Shown in pieces: positions 36,057-48,630 of a DNA stretch of 64,000 bases. The notes beneath the pieces are model-generated. The model was not told the DNA's origin, searched no databases, and saw only the letters and a list, made by a program, of their open reading frames with translations. The DNA comes from Clusia tigrina. Taxonomy: Eukaryota > Arthropoda > Insecta > Diptera > Clusiidae. Every line of letters begins with the position of its first letter. Positions within the stretch are counted from its first letter, which is position 1. The position numbers and the translations under genes are program-made. Location of the stretch: contig OV050032.1 of NCBI GenBank assembly GCA_920105625.2, forward strand, positions 14,669,834 to 14,733,833, in the 5' to 3' direction.

Positions 36057-36109
36057 TAAGTATGTGTATACGTTACAGCGATGCAAGAGAGTATATAAAG
36101 CAAGGAAAT

Positions 36110-36327
36110 CTAGAATTTGGGGATATTGAGGGCTGATGAATTAGACAGACGGGGTACCAACCTTCCTTTATGGACGGACAGATGCGAGGATGGAATACCA
36201 ATTGCTACCTGTACACTAATGCTGAAGGATAGGGCCGTGTGTGCGGCCAATGGGTCTTGGGCACACGAGGACACTTGCTTGCCGGAGCTTAATAGGAGGA
36301 AATCTAGAGACTTGCTTGCCTATCGTT
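36110..36327 (+). pseudogene. LINE RNase H / C-terminal fragment
   Basis: The frame at 36117 encodes LRADELDRRGTNLPLWTDRC, then IATCTLMLKDRAVCAANGSW and RRKSRDLLAY. I recognise these as the segment after the RNase H ADELARRGT motif in RNase H-bearing LINEs. It ends abruptly where BEL/Pao sequence begins. Confidence 0.6.
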
Positions 36328-36600
36328 TTAGGGCTAAAATGGGATACAAAAATGGATGAACTTATATTCAAGGTGCAATCATTGCCACTTATTCCGTCTT
36401 CTGGCGGGACTAAGCGCTTGATTTTGAGTATCATAGCACGACTTTACGATCCAAATGGACTAGCATCACCATTTGTGGTGAAGGCCAAAATCCTAATGCA
36501 ACGAATTTGGAGCAGTAAAATTTCTTGGGATTCTGTTCTTCCAGAAACCTTAAGGCTTGCATGGGAGGAGATATTTGCTCAAATTTGGGTGTAGTTTACT
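36328..36600 (+). pseudogene. BEL/Pao retrotransposon pol fragment
   Basis: Encodes LGLKWDTKMDELIFKVQ, then TKRLILSIIARLYDPNGLAS and PFVVKAKILMQRIW, then SWDSVLPETLRLAWEEI. The order LGLxW..D.F.F - KR.ILS.IARLYDP.G - AK.LMQ..W is diagnostic of the Pol region between reverse transcriptase and RNase H in BEL/Pao elements. It ends at a TAG (36592). No LTRs were seen, so it is an isolated fragment fused to the preceding LINE piece. Confidence 0.85.
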
Positions 36601-37856
36601 CCTTGGATAAGAGCATCTCAGCCATAAATGGATTCATTCTAATTTGTAGGGTATCTGGTGTTTTGATCTCCCTCCTGCTGGTCGTCGTTGAATGCTTAGT
36701 TCAACATTTTTTTTGTTGAGCGCGACTTATGAATCATGTGGTTCGCTTTTTTGCGAGTAGTGTATTCAAGCAGTTCTCTAGTATGTAGATCAATGCCGAT
36801 GCTGCGACCTAGAGCACATCTGCTAATGTTGTTCCCGCGTTGCTGTTGCTGTTGCTGTTGCTGCTTCCCCGTTTCCTTGTCCCAATATATGTGAACCCCA
36901 AATTCAGTTGGATGCAGTTTTTCTGTTGCATGGGAATTCCATATTTAACGCATCTGGTGGTGGTTGCTCTCTGCATAGCCCCCTCCTCTCACTGTTCTAC
37001 ATGTGGCCCGTCAATTTGCCAGGTTGGTTCCCTTGCGAAGCTGAGCGACCAAAACTGCAGCAGTCGCAGTTCTTCGAGTTAGCCATGGCACAGATTGCTC
37101 AAGTTTAGTGGTGCTCACTGAATGCCGCAATAGACTTCAGCACAGCTCTCTAGAAGGAGAACACTGACTAAGACTATGTAAGCTGCGCTGCGCTGCTCTG
37201 AGGCAGGAGAAGCGATCGGGCTTGTTTGTTTTTGTTTTCTTCTTTTTGTGTCTGTACGAGAACTTTGCATAGATCGCTTTAGAAGTCGAATTGCTGCATG
37301 CAAATGAAGCAAATGTGAACGTTGCGCCACTGACAATTGGCAGCTCGCTGTTCGCTGTGGTTGAGGCTGGTTGGCGACTTGTGGAATCATGTGGAGGCAT
37401 GTGTCGCAGCTGTTGCTGAACGTAATTTGAACCTTCTAAAGAGGAGGCGATCGAGATCGCTTCAAATGGAAAACGTTTTCAAATTTCATGAATACTTCTT
37501 TTTTTCTTGCTTCTTTTTTTCCTCTTTTTGTGAATTGTCGAAACTTTGGAATGCTCAAATTTCGCAAGAACATTTTTTTTTCTTTTTTACATTTACTTTT
37601 TAGCTTTTGAAATTAGATATTTTCAGTTTTTAAGTGAGTCAAGTTTTTGTTGTTTTAACAAGTCACATGTTAGCTGGCTTGGGTTGAGCATATTTCCCCC
37701 CTCCGTCGGCCCCCTCCGTCGGGCCCACCAGCGGCCCCACCAGCGGCAGCGGCTTAGGTCGCTTTGTTGCTGCACGGCGTACGATTTTTTCCAATTTTTA
37801 TTGGATTTTTATTTTAATTTTTATTGATTGTGTGTGTGTTTGTCTCTCTCTCTGTG

Positions 37857-37892
<36 letters not shown>

Positions 37893-40120
37893 AGAGTAGT
37901 TCAACCAGTTTGTTAAGTCTTGTGTTGTTGTTCAGTTCGCTGCTTTTTGCCGTGTTTATTTTTTGTTTCTGCTGTTGCTGGAATTGTTGCTGATGCAGTA
38001 CAAAATAAAAGGATCAATGTGGGAGGAGGGGGAGACGGGACAGGGGAGAGAATGAAAAACGTAAACACTGACATTCTTTTAGTGAGTCATTAGAACCTCT
38101 ACAGTCGTTATTAAGTATGTACCAACGTTCCCAATTCACAAGAGAAGGCGTCACTGGTCTGAAACCCAATGCCAGCTCCGTGGTTAATTTAGTTATGTCC
38201 GTGTAGGCCTTTCACAGATAAATAAAAATGAAGAGATTGAGAACAGTGTGCTATAAGCACCCCACCTCCCATCTACAGGAGTATACTATATACATCAGTA
38301 TACTATATACGCGCAATCATCGAGTCATGGACTCATTCTGAACGTGATTCTTATGCCCACTACCACAGAGCTCTATACTTGATCAATTTTAGAGTTTCGG
38401 AAGAGTGGATAAAATTTCAAGTTTTTTTTTTTGGAAGACAGCAACACGAGGGAAGGGTGGGGCTCCATACCCGGCCAATTTTAGAGTGATTGGACGAGAG
38501 AAATAAGAAGAAGGGGGCCTAGTGCACATGTCTTGCATGGCTTGAAATGAAGATCCACTTGTAATTTGTGGAATAAAGTCATCAATGATGTTTGATTCCT
38601 GCCCAATTTAATAGATATTATATTTGCCTTGCTAAGATGGGCGTGGTCACTCATACATTTTGATAAATTCTACCATTTTTGCCAATTTTAGTTGAATTTT
38701 GATTGTTTTCGTTGTGAGTAAACCGTCGAAAATTGATGCCTTTGCTAATCTTGCCTGTTATTGGAGACAATTGGCGTGTTATAGTTTAATTCCACTTGAA
38801 TTGCTTCTGCAGATGCACGGACAGATTTGATAGAAATTTATTTTTGACTCACTGGATTGGACTACGTACGTCCGCACAATCTAGAATGGCCGCCATCCAC
38901 GAAAAGCTCCCATAAAATTGCAAGCGGATTTAAATTAACCGAAAAGGTGGCTCTCGCATGTAATTTACGACCGAAGCACGCGCTAGGCAACTGAACTGCT
39001 GGTCATCCAATCCCCTCCCTACTACCCTCTTGGCATAAATAAAACAAAAACCGCCAAAGTTAATTTAAAATGTTCATTGTATTCGTTTTTCTATAAATCT
39101 GAAGCGAGTGCAAATAAATCTCCAATGACCGTGCGGCTGAAATTGCATGAACTGGTCTGCAGAGTGGCGAATGGCGAATGGCGCGTTGTCAACGACATCT
39201 AGCGCAGAAAAAAGTTGGTCAGTTCAAATTATGAAAAACAATTGAGTTCAAAAACAAGCAAAGGCAACAGCGACCATAAATCCAATGCGACTTATTGCCA
39301 CAGAGGAAGGAAACATAAAAAGCTGCTATACTCGTAGTTCTGCCGCCAGCGGGCCGCATTGTGCCTGCTGCCTGCCTGCCTCAATGCGTCGTCGTCCGGC
39401 ATGCGTGTCACATTTTGCGGTTCGCACCACTTTGTTCAAAGCGTACTCATCTAAACACCCAACGCAGCCACATCCACACCCGTACGTGCCGCATGTCAAA
39501 GCAATGCCCGCCCCGCCGCCCCTCTAAACGCGGGCCAATTACAATTGCTAGATTTGTTCAAATTGCTTAATCCGGCCGTCAAGTGCGAAACTTGCTCTCA
39601 TAGTTTCGCACAAAAAGCAAAGCCAGGGTAGGGTATCATTATTTAAAGCACCGTCAGCCGGGTTTTCCAGACCCCGCTCTTATCGAAAACTTTTCATGCG
39701 CTCCGATCCGTTCCGTTAACTGAGCGAGCATTCCATGGGTCGCAACCGCCGCTCGGAAATCAGGAAAAACATTTTTACCATAACTGATTCCTCCATCCAT
39801 AAAGAGTGTGATCGAACCATTGGAAGCTATTCGGCGTTCATTATACGATGCGTCTATTTTACACGCACCGCTTGGAGTGTGTGTGCGAAACCGGGTTTGA
39901 TTACTGAAACATTCTAGGCAAGGAACTCTCTCTCTCCTTTTCTATGTGTAGAGGCAATACTTTTAAATACCCAAGGAATGCACTCTTGCAGATTCCATTC
40001 TGGTTTATATATACGAACAGTTCTTTATTGTTTCCTTCAACTTCTGAGTTTGTCGACCCTTCATTTGTTGCACGGGTTTGATTGCTTCACTTTTCGGGAG
40101 GCTCAACAACTTTCACCCAG
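36601..40120. other. Unassigned intronic sequence
   Basis: No gene is recognised. It holds a (GT)n run (37861-37888), a T-rich stretch with TTTTTATT units (37780-37830), and a small direct repeat of AGTATACTATATAC at 38280-38310. The 38380-38700 part has a GGGCGTGGTCA segment and elements loosely like the repeat at 63320-63585. Short open frames show no domain. Confidence 0.4.
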
Positions 40121-40121
40121 C

Positions 40122-40230
40122 TAAGTTAGGTTAGGTTGCACTGGCTGACCGCGAAGGCCACACATAGACCTGCAAGTTCCTTGTGGTGCCAGATGGATAT
40201 CCATTTCAGAGTCGTAAAACTTTCGCCCAG
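40122..40230 (-). repeat. LINE 3'-tail-like repeat
   Basis: Starts AAGTTAGGTTAGGTTGCACT and continues with GC-rich sequence. This is the same layout (TTAGG repeat then non-coding 3' UTR) as the minus-strand LINE ends at 22575 and 50401. The family assignment is by layout only. Confidence 0.45.
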
Positions 40231-40291
40231 GTAAATGTATCAAGAATTTACTGGTTGCTTTGGCATTTCACAGATTTCATTCAATTATTTT

Positions 40292-42001
40292 CGTTTCTCT
40301 CCCTCTTTTTTACTTTCTCTCTCTCTTTATATCTGTATTTCTCCCTTTCTCCCTTTATTATCTCTTCTTTCTCTATATTTATCTCTCCCAGTTTAGCTCT
40401 CTCTTTATCTCTGTATTGCTCTCTCTTTATTTCTCTATTTATTATCTCTTATTTCTCTCTATCTCTCCTCTCCCAGTTTATCTCTCTGTATTTCTCTATT
40501 TATTATCTCTTATTTCTCTCTATCTCTCAAAGTTTATCTCTCTCTTTATCTCTGTATTTCTCACTTTATTATCTCCTATTTATCTCTCCCAGTTTATCTC
40601 TCTCTTTGTTTCTCTATTTATTATCTCTTATTTCTCTCGTATGTATCTCTCCTCTCCCAGTTTATCTTTCCTTCTCTCCCAGTTTATCTCTCTTTATCTC
40701 TGTATTTGCCTCTATTTATTCATCTATTTATTTATTATCTCTTATTTCTCGGTCTTTCTCTCCCTATTTATCTCTCTCTTTCTATATCTCTTTTCTTCCC
40801 TTATATCTCTCGTTCGCCCTCTCTTTATTTATAATTCCCTTTTTTCTCTCATTCTCCAACTAACTCTCATTCTCTATCTAACTCTCAATCTCCGTCGATT
40901 TCTCTCATTCTCCCTCATTCTCCTTCTCGCTTCACCCTCTCTCTTTCGCTCACTTCTCGCTCTCTCTTTCTCTCACTTCGCCCTCTCTCCTCCCTCTCTC
41001 CGCCCTCTCTTTCTCTCTCCCTATATCGCTTTCTTTTCTCCCTTCCTCTCTATCACGTCTTCTTCCCTCTCTCTCTTCTTCCTCCCTCTCTCTCACTTCT
41101 TCCTTCTCTCACTTTTTCCTCTTCTCACTTTTTCCTCCTCTCACTTTTTCCTCCCTTTTTTCTCACCCTCTCTATTCTCTTCTCATTATCCCTCTCTCTC
41201 ATTATCCTTCTCTCTCATTATCCCTCTCTCTCATTCTCCCTCTCTCTCTCATTCTTCCTCTCTCTCATTCTCCCTCTCTCTCTCATTCTCCCTCCCTCTC
41301 CCATTCTCCCCCTCTCATTATCCCTCTCTCGCATTATCCCTCTTTCTCTCTCATTCTCGCTTTCTCTCTCATTCTCGCTTTCTCTCTCATTCTCCCTCTC
41401 TCTCTCCCTCTCTCTCTCTCTCATTCTCCCTCTCTCTTTTATTTTCTCTCATACTCCCTCTCTCTCTCAAACACATTCTTTGTCTAACTCTCTCATTCTC
41501 CCTCGCTCTCTCTCACATACATACATTCTTTGTCTCTTTCTCTCACATACATTCTTTGTCTCTTTCTCTCACATACATTCTTTGTTTCTCTCTCTCTCTC
41601 ACATACATTCTTTTCTCTCTCTCACGTACATTCTTTGTCTCTCTCACTCTCTTACATACATTCTTTGTCGCTCTCTCTCTCACATACATTCTTTGTCTCT
41701 CTCTCACACACATTCTTTGTCTCTATATCTCTCATTCTGCCTCTCTCTCTCTCACATACATTCTTTGTCTCTCTCTCACATACATTCTTTGTCGCTCTCT
41801 CTCACATACATTCTTTGTCTCTCTCTCACATACATTCTTTGTCTCTCTCTCTCTCTCACATACACACATTCTTTCTCTCTCTCTTATTGTCTCTCTCTCG
41901 TAGTCCCTCTCTCATTCTACCTCTTTCTCTTTTTCGCTCTCTCTCTATTTCTCTCTTACTCTCTATTTCTCTATTTCTCTCTTACTCTCTAGTTCTCGTT
42001 C
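40292..42001. repeat. Polypyrimidine tract 3 (CT-rich on Lasp sense strand)
   Basis: About 1.7 kb. The first part has TTTATCTCTCTCTTTATCTC units. The middle (40860-41460) has CTCTCATTCTCCCTCTCT units. The end (41465-41880) has about 14 copies of a unit with CTCTCACATACATTCTTTGT. A plus frame of 547 codons is open through it by composition; it has no purine-containing stops and is not a gene. Confidence 0.97.
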
Positions 42002-42041
42002 TTTTGCTTTTGAGTCACATCCATAAAACCTCAACCATATC

Positions 42042-42235
42042 CAGAGAACACAGAGAAGGGACACTTAAACGTCAAATTTTCTGACGTTTAAGAAAAAATG
42101 TCTTTGTTTATCATTAGTTGCGTATATGGATAGGTTTGTTTATCATTGGTTAGCCAGAATTTTGAAGAGAATCAGTCACAATACTACAGTGTTGCACATG
42201 TACGCAAAACAAGAGTCATCTCTCTGTATTCTCTG
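42042..42235. mobile_element. Complete hAT-type MITE C
   Basis: The element is 194 bp with inverted termini CAGAGAACACAGAGA (left) and CAGAGAATACAGAGA (right, inverted). The flanking octamers ACCATATC (42034) and GCCATAAC (42236) agree at six of eight positions and may be a decayed target duplication. The interior contains a perfect 11-bp hairpin (CTTAAACGTCA / TGACGTTTAAG, 42064-42092, 7-nt loop) and about one unit of the 32-bp repeat that has four copies in MITE A. It abuts the polypyrimidine tract 3. No coding is present. Confidence 0.82.
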
Positions 42236-42243
42236 GCCATAAC

Positions 42244-43165
42244 CATGGCACTCTCTGCTTTTTTTACTACACTAATTTGTGGGAGGGTAATAAAAACGAA
42301 AGTACTCGTACCCAGACTCGCATTGAATTGGAATTGAAATGTTTCGAAACTCTGGACTGACTACTTCTGCTGCTGACGCTACCGCTGCTACTGCCCGTAC
42401 AGCGTTCATGAGGTGTAAAGTCCATGCGTCCATACGCCACAAAACGCCGTTCCTTTTCCGCGCTGTGAATCCGATATGACCATTCTTTCTTCACTGGCGT
42501 TTTGCGGCAATTTACAACTATGAGTGCCCCAACCAACAGTCGTCTGCAGCCACAACAACAACAACAACAACAACAACAGCAGCAGCTCTGTAAGCGATCG
42601 TCGTCATGTTTCTTTAATTTCTTGACCTAAATGCTTCCGCAAATGAAATCCGGCCCAAACATACGAGTATCAATTACACCCTCCGCTCAATTTGTTTCTT
42701 CTTCTGGCGTTTATATTTGAAAACGTTTGCCACATTTAGCAAAAGTGGCTCGTTGTGCCTTCGCGTACGTGTTCCATGTTCATTTTCAAATCAAAGTCAG
42801 TCAGTAAAGCAGGGCGGAGCTCGATTTTCAAACCCAACAATAAAATTGAGACATTTTTCCAGGTCTCACGTTCACTTACATTCGCTTTGCCTGCCGCTTG
42901 TCTCCCACATAAGCCCGACTTGCAAATTACAAGCGACTGCGTTCGGTTCAGCATCATAATCCACAGCGGCGTCGTGAACGTCTTTCCATCCCCCAAGGAA
43001 ACGCGGAATGGTTTTGCCGTTGGGTTTCAGGGAGGGATTAGTTAGGTCAAAAGGATGGTATTGCCAGTAAGTATGATGGGGAATTGTATATAATTGTATA
43101 ACGATGGTTCGCAGTCTATGAAATACATTTGAACTCTCTGGAAACACATTCTACTTTTAACATTA
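42244..43165. other. Unassigned intronic sequence
   Basis: No gene is recognised. A (CAA)n/(CAG)n run is at 42551-42587 and TACTCGTA/TACGAGTA sites are at 42303 and 42662. A minus frame of 89 codons (42267-42536) has no motif I know. Confidence 0.4.
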
Positions 43166-43600
43166 TTCGTCAGAAGTGATTAGATAGATAGATAGATATG
43201 TAGATATATTTAAGGGTGTTATACACTGCAACCTGAAAGATCTGTTGTGATAAGAACGCTCCCTAAACATATCCTACTTTTGCTTTCTACATGTTAGTTA
43301 ACCGGTTAGTTACCAGCTATCCTGGTTGCTGAACTAAAATATGTCTTCGTCTCAACCCTTTCTGTCACTTGTTTTTGGGTCCTGATGCAGAAGATTTGAG
43401 GCGAAGAGGTTGTATTGCCTGTGGCGTGCTCTCTGCTAGTATTCTTCGTCTCCATTTGGTTGAAGATGTTGTTCAACAAATCCGAGCATTTTGTAGTTCT
43501 TGGGTCTGCCTACACATGGGTCTTTATACGTGGTCTGTAATAATATATTCTCTGATGTTCTTCATGGGTCAGATTACTGCGGAAGGTCCTGTGTAAGTTT
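43166..43600. repeat. Dispersed repeat copy beginning with a GATA run
   Basis: Begins GATTAGATAGATAGATAGAT, then TTTAAGGGTGTTATACACTG, CAACCTGAAAGATCTGTTGT and GAT, in common with 9195-9282 and 34405. The remainder (to about 43600) is presumed part of the same LINE-derived repeat but has no preserved coding. Confidence 0.5.
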
Positions 43601-45634
43601 TTTTTTTGTTTTGTAAAAAAGAGAGAGGTGTTTATGTGAGGAGTTGTTTCCAGGTCCTATGTTGAATACTACCATTTCCTAGAGGGGTTCTGCGAAGACG
43701 TTTAAAATCTCCTAAACTGCTTAAACCAAAATTGTTAAAAATACCACCCTCCTCTAAAAAAAACTGTATAAAAGATGAAATGAACGAAATCTTTTTCAAC
43801 GGTAAATTAAAAATTAAGTTTAAAAAAAGAAATGATCGTAAAAAACGGGTTTGCAGCACGGATCATCGTGAAAGTGAAACTGGTGTCGCCACAGTGCGCG
43901 TCTGCGCTGCCTGCCTCTGCGCCAGCACGGCGACGGGGAGCTGGGTCGGTTCGGTTGCTGGTCAGTGGGCGCATGCGCGCACGCATGTGCAACAGCAACA
44001 ATAAAAGCGAGCGTTTTGCCTTTGTTTGCTGTCGATTACACTGCATTGTGTTACGCATAAACGGCGTGTGCGGAGGTGCGTGTGTGAGAGACTGAGAGTG
44101 CGAGACTGAGTATTTAGGTACGTGTGTCTGTATATACATATGTGTGCGTGTGCGTGTGTTTGTGTGCGAGCGTATGTGGCCTAAACTGACCAACGCAATT
44201 TATAAACGTTTCTTGCAGCGGGTATTTAATTTTTTTTTTAATGCACTTTCTTCCTCTGCCGCCTGGCTTGCCATTGGCCGCGTCTGCGAAGAAAGTTTCG
44301 CGTCACTTTTCTGACATGGCCATAATTTGCCTTCTTAAGCGCTTTTGATTTAAAAGACATTTTCCAACTTTGCTGCTCGGACAACGCTGCTGCGCAAGCG
44401 AGTAACGAACTGAACTTTTTATGAAAGTGTTCGTTTTGTTCGCGACTCGCGTGGTTGCAATGCCATAATTTTTACTACTTTATATGACAGTTGGTGACGT
44501 TTTTCCGCCGTTTGAGTGGAATTGATTTTGATGTTTTTATCGCGTTTTTTCCTTATTTTGTTCCAATGTAGTTTTTATGGAATGCGGTATTGTGGTAATT
44601 AAATTGAAATTATTAATTGAAAGTCTTTAGTTGGGAGGGGGAAGAGTCGGTGGTCGGAACAACAACATATTGTTCATTAGAGGCTGGGTGAATTTCTTGT
44701 AAATATGGGCTTTGATGCATTTGGAATAATAGCGAATGTGTTAATAGTAATTTACTAGGATATTGCAATGCCAATACTTTAGCTTGAACTTAGTAGCCAC
44801 ATGGGTGTTACAAAAGGATTCAGCACAGTGAAGGGGGGGGGGGGAACGGTAAGAACATGCCATGGCATTAACCGCAGTCGCTCTGCAATGATACGAAAAC
44901 TCCGTTTGAATCGAAACTGAAACACTTTCTTTGACGATCGTCAGACAGTGTTGGTGATTCATCAATGCCACCGCATAGTTGCGACCTTAAATTCCTCACT
45001 AAATTGCGAGTTCTAAGCCGCGTGAGTTGCTCTGATTCTGGGTTTTCTGCTGCTCAGTACATTTTGTGCGCAATTCTGCATTTGGTATGCAAATTCGTCC
45101 CGCTGATCTGCAACTGCCACTTCTCATATGCATACGCCATCGAACTAAGCACCTGAGTCCGGAACATTGACTGCTCTGATTGTGGCGAATTTGTCTGTGG
45201 TGAAAAGCCCGCAATTTTCATGTAAGAAAACCTCTCGCAGGGAAATTATATTAACACATTTTTACATTATTTAACTTATGTGCTGATTTATGTACGTTTG
45301 AGTTGAGTATTTATACATAATTTGCCTTTGCACGTCGCATACCTGAATGTGCGAAGTTAATCGAATATTAACCTCTGGTTAAACTGAACACTCTTATGCA
45401 TCCGTCCGTCCAAGTTGTTTGCTGCAATCAACTGTGATGCTGCTTGTCATGCAGCTCACACAAGCACCCTGCAGTGAAGATGACCGGCTCCACAATTTCT
45501 TCCATGTGCAGAGGCGTATTCTCTATATTCACGATTCCATTCACTCCATTATATTAATAATCGATCGTAGTGTTTTAGTCGAGTATCCTCCTGGTCGAAA
45601 TTTGTTTTCCTTTTTTCATTCGAAATACTATTCA
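43601..45634. other. Unassigned intronic sequence
   Basis: No gene is recognised. A 12-base poly-G run lies at 44833-44844. Open frames here are short and overlap. Confidence 0.4.
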
Positions 45635-46640
45635 GATTGATAATTAAACCACCCAACCATAAGGATGATTCCACCACCGAATTACAGAAGAGTTTGAGTA
45701 CCTTCCTATTCAGATTGACGACTGAGAACCATCAAATCATAATAAGAAAGTTGTAGAGGGGATTGATCGTATTCAGTGTGATGACTGCACCACTTGACTG
45801 TAAGGAAAAAGTTTGACAGGAGATTGATCGCATTCAGACGGACAATTCCACCATCGAACTACAAACAGAAGAGTTTGAGAACCATCCTAATTAGATTGAT
45901 GATTGAGAACCATCAAACCATAATGAGGAAAGTTTTACAGGGGATTGATCGTATTCAGTTTGATGACTGCACCACCGGACTATAAGGAAAAAGTTTGACA
46001 GGGGATTGATCGCATTCAGATGGATGATTCCACCAAGGAACTACTAACAGAAGAATTTGAGTACCATCCTATTCAGATTGACGACTGAGAACCATCAAAC
46101 CATAATGAAGAAAGTCGTACAGGGGATTGATCGTATTCAGTTTGATGAAGGCACTACCGGACTATAAGGAAAAAGTTTGACAGGGGATTGATCGCATTCA
46201 GACGGACAATTCCACCATCGAACTACAAACAGAAGAGTTTGAGAACCATCCAAATTAGATTGATGATTGAGAACCATCAAACCATAATGAGGAAAGTTTT
46301 ACAGGGGATTGATCGTATTCAGTTTGATGACTGCACCACCGGACTATAAGGAAAAAGTTTGACAGGGGATTGATCGCATTCAGATGGATGATTCCACCAA
46401 GGAACTACTAACAGAAGAATTTGAGTACCATCCTATTCAGATTGACGACTGAGAACCATCAAACCATAATGAAGAAAGTCGTACAGGGGATTGATCGTAT
46501 TCAGTTTGATGAAGGCACTACCGGACTATAAGGAAAAAGTTTGACAGGGGATTGATCGCATTCAGACGGACAATTCTACCATCGAACTACAAACAGAAGT
46601 GTTTGAGAATCAACCTATTCAGATTGATGATTGAACCGTC
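45635..46640. repeat. Satellite array with 182-bp and 364-bp periods
   Basis: GATTGATCG recurs at 45761, 45822, 45943 and 46004 (spacings 61, 121, 61), giving a 182-bp unit. CATTCAGACG recurs at 45831, 46195 and 46559, giving an exact 364-bp higher-order period made of two distinguishable 182-bp units. Within 182 bp, three diverged sub-units of roughly 50-70 bp all begin ATTGAT and contain CCATC or CACC, so the array is nested at three levels. It has roughly 5.5 copies of the 182-bp unit. Confidence 0.96.
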
Positions 46641-48412
46641 GAACACCAAATAAAAGAGATTGCGAAAGGGGCCCAACCCCTTAGGATCTTATCCCTAATA
46701 ACCATTCCAAAGTCAAATGAATTTGAGGAAGTAATCATTCATTCTTATTCAAGGGTTCTCATGATCATTGTTAATTTTCAGTTTCACTATCGACCACAAA
46801 CAAAATTGACCGATTTCGATTGAAGACTGACAATGTCAATTGTGACGACGTCCCATCAATTAATTGTTGAAGCGCTTTAGTTGTTCCTAACCGACTAGAA
46901 ATTGGTCTCCTGGAACCAGTTACAAGACTAGTGGTGTTTGGACCGTGTAATATCACTGTAGGGTGCTCGTATGTAAACACTCATGTCCGGAGAAGTGTGT
47001 GTGAGCGTATGTTTGTGTGTGTTGTTGCTTTTGTAATCTATCCATCTGTCTGTGAGCCTGTCTGTCTCTCGGCGATTGCTGTTATGCTGATGTGATTATT
47101 TTGCAGCGAACAGTTTGTGCGCATGCGCAGCAACGCATCATAAACCAAATTTTTTTTTTCATTTGCAGCTTTGCTCTTTAGACATATATTTGTATCCATG
47201 CGATCTCGTCGTATGTAGGTGCCTAAAATAGGACTTAAGTCGGTGTTGGTATTGGGGTTCAGGAGCGGATTTACAGTCCCATTGCTTGGTAGTCTTACTG
47301 ACAATTACATTTGGATACATTTTTGTCGCAAAATTGTATCCAAATATAATCCCCTGTGGATTTTCAAATAAGTTTTCTATATTTTATCTATCAAAATGAA
47401 TATTGTCACCGCAGAACCCATCGCTGGGCGCATGCCTCGTCAGCAGATGTTGTTCTTTACTTTCCGCCAGCCCAGCTTACGGGCTGCGAAAATTAGTTTT
47501 TGCTAATTGTTCGCATTAATGGACCAAACATATTTGTTTGATTATTTGGCCTTAATGAGAGTTGTTTGTATTAAGAGCAGTGACAATGTCAAATCACATC
47601 TGAGCAGAAGCGTGGATAGCTCTATTCTTTCTGTTGTATTCTAGTAAATTCTAGAGTATGTGCTGACTGGGGCGTTTGGCCTGAATGCGCCACTGCTGCC
47701 GATGTAGACACGAGTCTGGCTGTGTATGTAAATGACTGTCTTGTAAATCGTGGCAAAATCATCTTTTTCCGCACTGGCAGCTCTTTCTTTTTCGCGGAAA
47801 TTCTGCGATTAACCCAAAGAATAGACGCTTAAAGTCGTACGCTCCACTCAGCGCTCATAGCTCAAAGATTTATTTATTACGCATGCGCGCTGATCTATGA
47901 GCAAAATTTGTACGAGTATTCACATGTTTCTGCTTTGCTGGGCGGGTGTCGATGGAATTTTTTAGAGCAGAAAATTTTACGCGAATGCAGGTTTTATTCC
48001 ATTTTTTCGTGCTGATTTTATTCATTGTACGCATTGTTTATGCAACATCATCACTGACTGCTTTCAGCATAATGGATCTGCATAGAGTGTGGGTGTTGTG
48101 TCGATGATGGCAGGAATGGCAAAGGGAGGCACAGTTATCGCTTTGAACTCTGTGGCTTAGTTTGGGTATTCAAACATCAATCGCAATTTAGTTTGGTGAA
48201 GTTTCTCCCCCCTCCCTACGAACTTGAATATGATCATTATAAGTAGTGGAACCACATGAGAGAAAGAGAACGCGACCTTCTTCGAATTCAGTAGATCGGC
48301 GGTCAAATCATAAAGTCTTAATATTGGGTCAATCAGTCCTCTGTCAACACCATTTAATTGATCAACGATGGTTCATTCGTTCATCTTTGTAGGGTGTCTT
48401 TAAGTAACATAA
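46641..48412. other. Unassigned intronic sequence
   Basis: No gene or transposon is recognised; one TACGAGTA octamer is at 47911. Confidence 0.4.
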
Positions 48413-48630
48413 GGAAACTAACCTTCTGAATAGGAATACAATATAATATCAAAGGATAAATGTAGTTACCAGAGCCATACCAAAGGATGCATTTAGTTGT
48501 AGTCCTTAAAGTAAACTAATCTTCTGAATAGGAATACAAAATAATATCAAAGGATAAATGTAGTTACCAAAGCTATACCAAAGGATGCGTTTAGTTGTAA
48601 TCCTAATCTTCTGAATAGGAATACATGTAT
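48413..48630. repeat. Tandem duplication, about 98-bp and 87-bp units
   Basis: CTTCTGAATAGGAATACA occurs at 48423, 48521 and 48608. The intervening units share AATATCAAAGGATAAATGTA and CCAAAGGATGC, giving two full copies and a partial one. Confidence 0.93.

Noticed and set aside
40183..42084. Frames of up to 547 codons in tract 3 and the antisense Arg/Glu-rich frame
   Set aside because: Same cause: low-complexity CT/GA sequence, including the repeated SHTFFVSLS translation of a minisatellite.
42267..42536. 89-codon minus frame as a small gene
   Set aside because: No motif, no start context or neighbours, and a CAA/CAG repeat follows immediately; unsupported.
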